In this document: one piece after another, positions 62,011 to 64,000 of the stretch | Layout of the letters: the number at the start of each line of letters is the position of its first letter | Numbering within the stretch: the stretch's first letter is position 1 | NCBI RefSeq assembly: GCF_947623445.1 | Contig: NC_135247.1 | Span: 2,110,501-2,174,500, forward strand | DNA from: Clavelina lepadiformis | Taxonomy: Eukaryota; Chordata; Ascidiacea; Aplousobranchia; Clavelinidae | Direction of reading: 5' to 3' | Length of the DNA: 64,000 nucleotides | The notes under the pieces: generated by a model | Seen by the model: the letters and a program-made list of their open reading frames with translations, nothing else | What the model was told of the DNA's origin: nothing | Database searches by the model: none | Program-made: the position numbers and the translations under genes

Positions 62011-62257
62011 GTGAACCAAACAACTTCGCATCTATATCAGGTTGATTGAAATTCTTTAACAAAAACCCCGTAAACTAGGCACGTCAATTAACCAGGGACT
62101 CCCATTGCCTTAAAACCTAGCCTCTTCCTCATAGCAAGATTTATGACCTAACAAAGAATGGAACTTTTGAATAAGATATATTTCCAACACATCATAAGAG
62201 CCAATTGAAATATTGACTAAAAGCAATCCAACACATAAATATCAAGAAGTGATGAAA

Positions 62258-63275
62258 TCACTGGCCATCCGGTTTGGTGATTGGACGATTCCAATCTGCC
62301 GCAAATGGCTTAGGGAGTTCGTGTTTTTCAAAGTTGTATGGGTTTACTGGTTTTGGTCGGTCAGTTTGAATCTGCAAAATAATATACACTTTTTAATATA
62401 ACAAAATAACAACTCAATCTATGGTTAACTTTTTAAATGGTGTAATTGTATTGAATATTTCATACAATAGATTCTTATTTGTTATGAAATTAGACTGTTT
62501 CCAATGCAAAACGTAGGCAAATTTCACATAGGTACAGTTCCTATGAACTCACTTTCAAGTAACCTAACCTAAACAGTAAACACACATTGCTGCAAAAAAT
62601 GTTAACTAGTGACACTTGCACATTACATTTGCATCGTACTGCTGACTATATATCACAAAACTTCATAGCACAAAATCTAACCGTAGTGTCCCGTTCCAAC
62701 GGAAATTTAGCTTTGTCATATCCCAGTTTCTCATAAGCACACTTGTCAAACTTGAGCTGCTGGTCTCTGCAACTGAACAGATAAAATATTGCAATCAGAC
62801 ATCAAACCAATATTCTTTTGGTTTTATACATTTTCACTATTTTTTCTTTATCAAATAATCATCACCAATTAATCAGTCAATCAAGTGGGAATATAGCTGA
62901 ATAATATAAGAAATACTTACTAGGAAAAGCATCTTTCAGTGTTGTGCTCCAAGCACTGGGCAAATTTTAGGAAAGATTCTCCACAGACATCGGTAATCTT
63001 CCTACAAAACAAACCTCATTAATTTCAAAATATATAACCTAACAAATATCAATATGAACTGAAAAATTCCAAAAATATATAGTTAATAATTAAAATAGTA
63101 GGGTGTACTTGTAAAAGTTTTCGGCGCAATCTGCCACTTTTTCGTTGTATTTGAGACAACGACGTGGATCGTGGCCCTCCTCAGATTTACACAACATGAA
63201 CTCCTGATTGACGGGATTGCATTGTACCGCATACTGGAAAGCAGCTGCTTTTAAGGCATGAGAAGGTATGCCAAG
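62258..63275 (-). CDS. NDUFA8: NDUFA8, complex I 19-kDa subunit (5' partial)
   Basis: Four exons on minus: 63109-63275, 62921-63001, 62682-62772, 62258-62371, giving the last 150 residues. NDUFA8 is an accessory subunit of respiratory complex I in the mitochondrial intermembrane space, imported by the MIA40 disulfide relay. Twin CX9C cysteines are visible: CNPVNQEFMLC, CLKYNEKVADC, CGESFLKFAQC and CRDQQLKFDKC. LKAAAFQYAVQC and EFMLCKSEEGHDPRRCL match the human protein (LKAAAHHYGAQC, EFMLCRWEEKDPRRCL), as does IQTDRPKPVNPYN. The first listed exon begins in phase 0 after an ATGCAG acceptor. The N-terminal exon was not found before the window end and is probably beyond it. Confidence 0.93.
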
Positions 63276-64000
63276 CTGCATAAAAAGTAGTTGTTTTTAA
63301 TTGATAGACAATAAAGTATGTATGTAGTATGTCTGCCCATGGAACCTTATCTGTGACAAACTCAAAACTGTTCAGACAAAAACTATTACATAGAAAGCTA
63401 TATCAAATGATTACCTGCCATATATTGCTATACGGTGTGCAAGCATGCAAAAAACTAAAATTGCACAAGTGAGGAATGAAAATGAACAACACAAACTGTA
63501 GTCTAGGAATATAGGATATATGTTTTATGATGCCTTACTTCTTAAACTGAAAAAAAACCTACGCAAGGATGGAAAATTTGCAATTCGTGTGGTTAATATA
63601 AAATGTTCTGACTGCTCTAGCTCAGTGGTTCCCAACCTGCATGGGGTCTACGAAGGTGGCGCACAGAAAAGGAAATATTGCAGTTAGAGGTTATGGTCCG
63701 ACTGGCAGACTGGAAAGTATGGGAGTTTTTGACACGAAATCATACAAGCAAAGACCCAAGTTTTGGCATGATGGTCTGCACTGAAAACTTAACTTTTGTT
63801 TGTATATTTTAAATTGGCGTTCAAACAATCAACTTATCTTTGTTTGTTTACTATAATTTGACGTAAAGTTAAATAAGCTTGGTGTGCGCGTTCATCAATC
63901 TCGTGCGTGCTGGTGCTACGCTTTCCACCATGGGATGTTGGCCAAACTAGAAAGCATGGCACTTTTCAACGAGATCTTGGGGGTACAGTAAGCAAAATTC
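63276..64000. other. 5' side of NDUFA8 (intron) with mobile DNA
   Basis: Probably intron 1 of NDUFA8. From 63629 it contains the start of a hAT-like element, described separately; nothing else was recognised. Confidence 0.5.
63629..64000. mobile_element. hAT-like element, cut by window end
   Basis: Starts CAGTGGTTCCCAACCTG, a common hAT end, and includes a reversed copy (about 63840-63935) of the repeat found twice at 57.9-58.5 kb. The far end is not in the window, so size and target duplication cannot be checked. Confidence 0.5.

Noticed and set aside
62213-62401. 62-aa plus-strand frame with tryptophan-rich end
   Set aside because: Antisense of the last exon of NDUFA8.

Overview
The window is AT-rich, intron-containing animal DNA, most likely from a solitary tunicate (Ciona-like). 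The reasons are short GT-AG introns, closely packed small genes, animal PIN1 and NDUFA8 orthologues, and piggyBac and hAT elements. No species was confirmed.

Region 1 (1-21.4 kb) is a tandem array. Two almost identical units of about 8.5 kb (1-8475 and 8476-16984) each carry two different intronless seven-transmembrane receptor genes, called types A and B here. A third, partial unit (16985 to about 21392) carries one more type A gene and is interrupted by a 1.3-kb piggyBac element. The gene order is A1-B1-A2-B2-A3, all on the plus strand. Each full unit also holds, on the opposite strand, a stray copy of one exon from the gene family of region 2.

Region 2 (22-53.3 kb) is a cluster of three paralogous, 13- or 12-exon genes: LOXL-A on plus, LOXL-B and LOXL-C on minus. 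From exon 3 onward the splice phases match and most exon lengths are identical. The three encode proteins of 550-571 aa with an N-terminal membrane anchor and a divergent lipoxygenase fold without a PLAT domain. The first iron-binding histidine pair is closer than usual, and the C-terminus runs about 12 residues past the place where lipoxygenases end in the metal-binding isoleucine. This is the most unusual system in the window. A complete four-exon PIN1 prolyl isomerase gene (minus strand, 34.9-36.5 kb) lies between LOXL-A and LOXL-B.

Region 3 (53.3-64 kb) is mostly non-coding with several short hAT-type elements. It holds a four-exon gene for a 123-aa coiled-coil protein of TBRG1/INO80E type (57.7-59.7 kb), part of a single-pass membrane protein (about 61.5-62.0 kb), and the last four exons of NDUFA8 (complex I, minus strand), whose first exon lies outside the window.

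Exon coordinates were assembled by hand from splice sites and reading phase. For PIN1, LOXL-A/B/C and the coiled-coil gene the total coding length is a multiple of three and ends in a stop, which supports the models. No database search or expression data were available.
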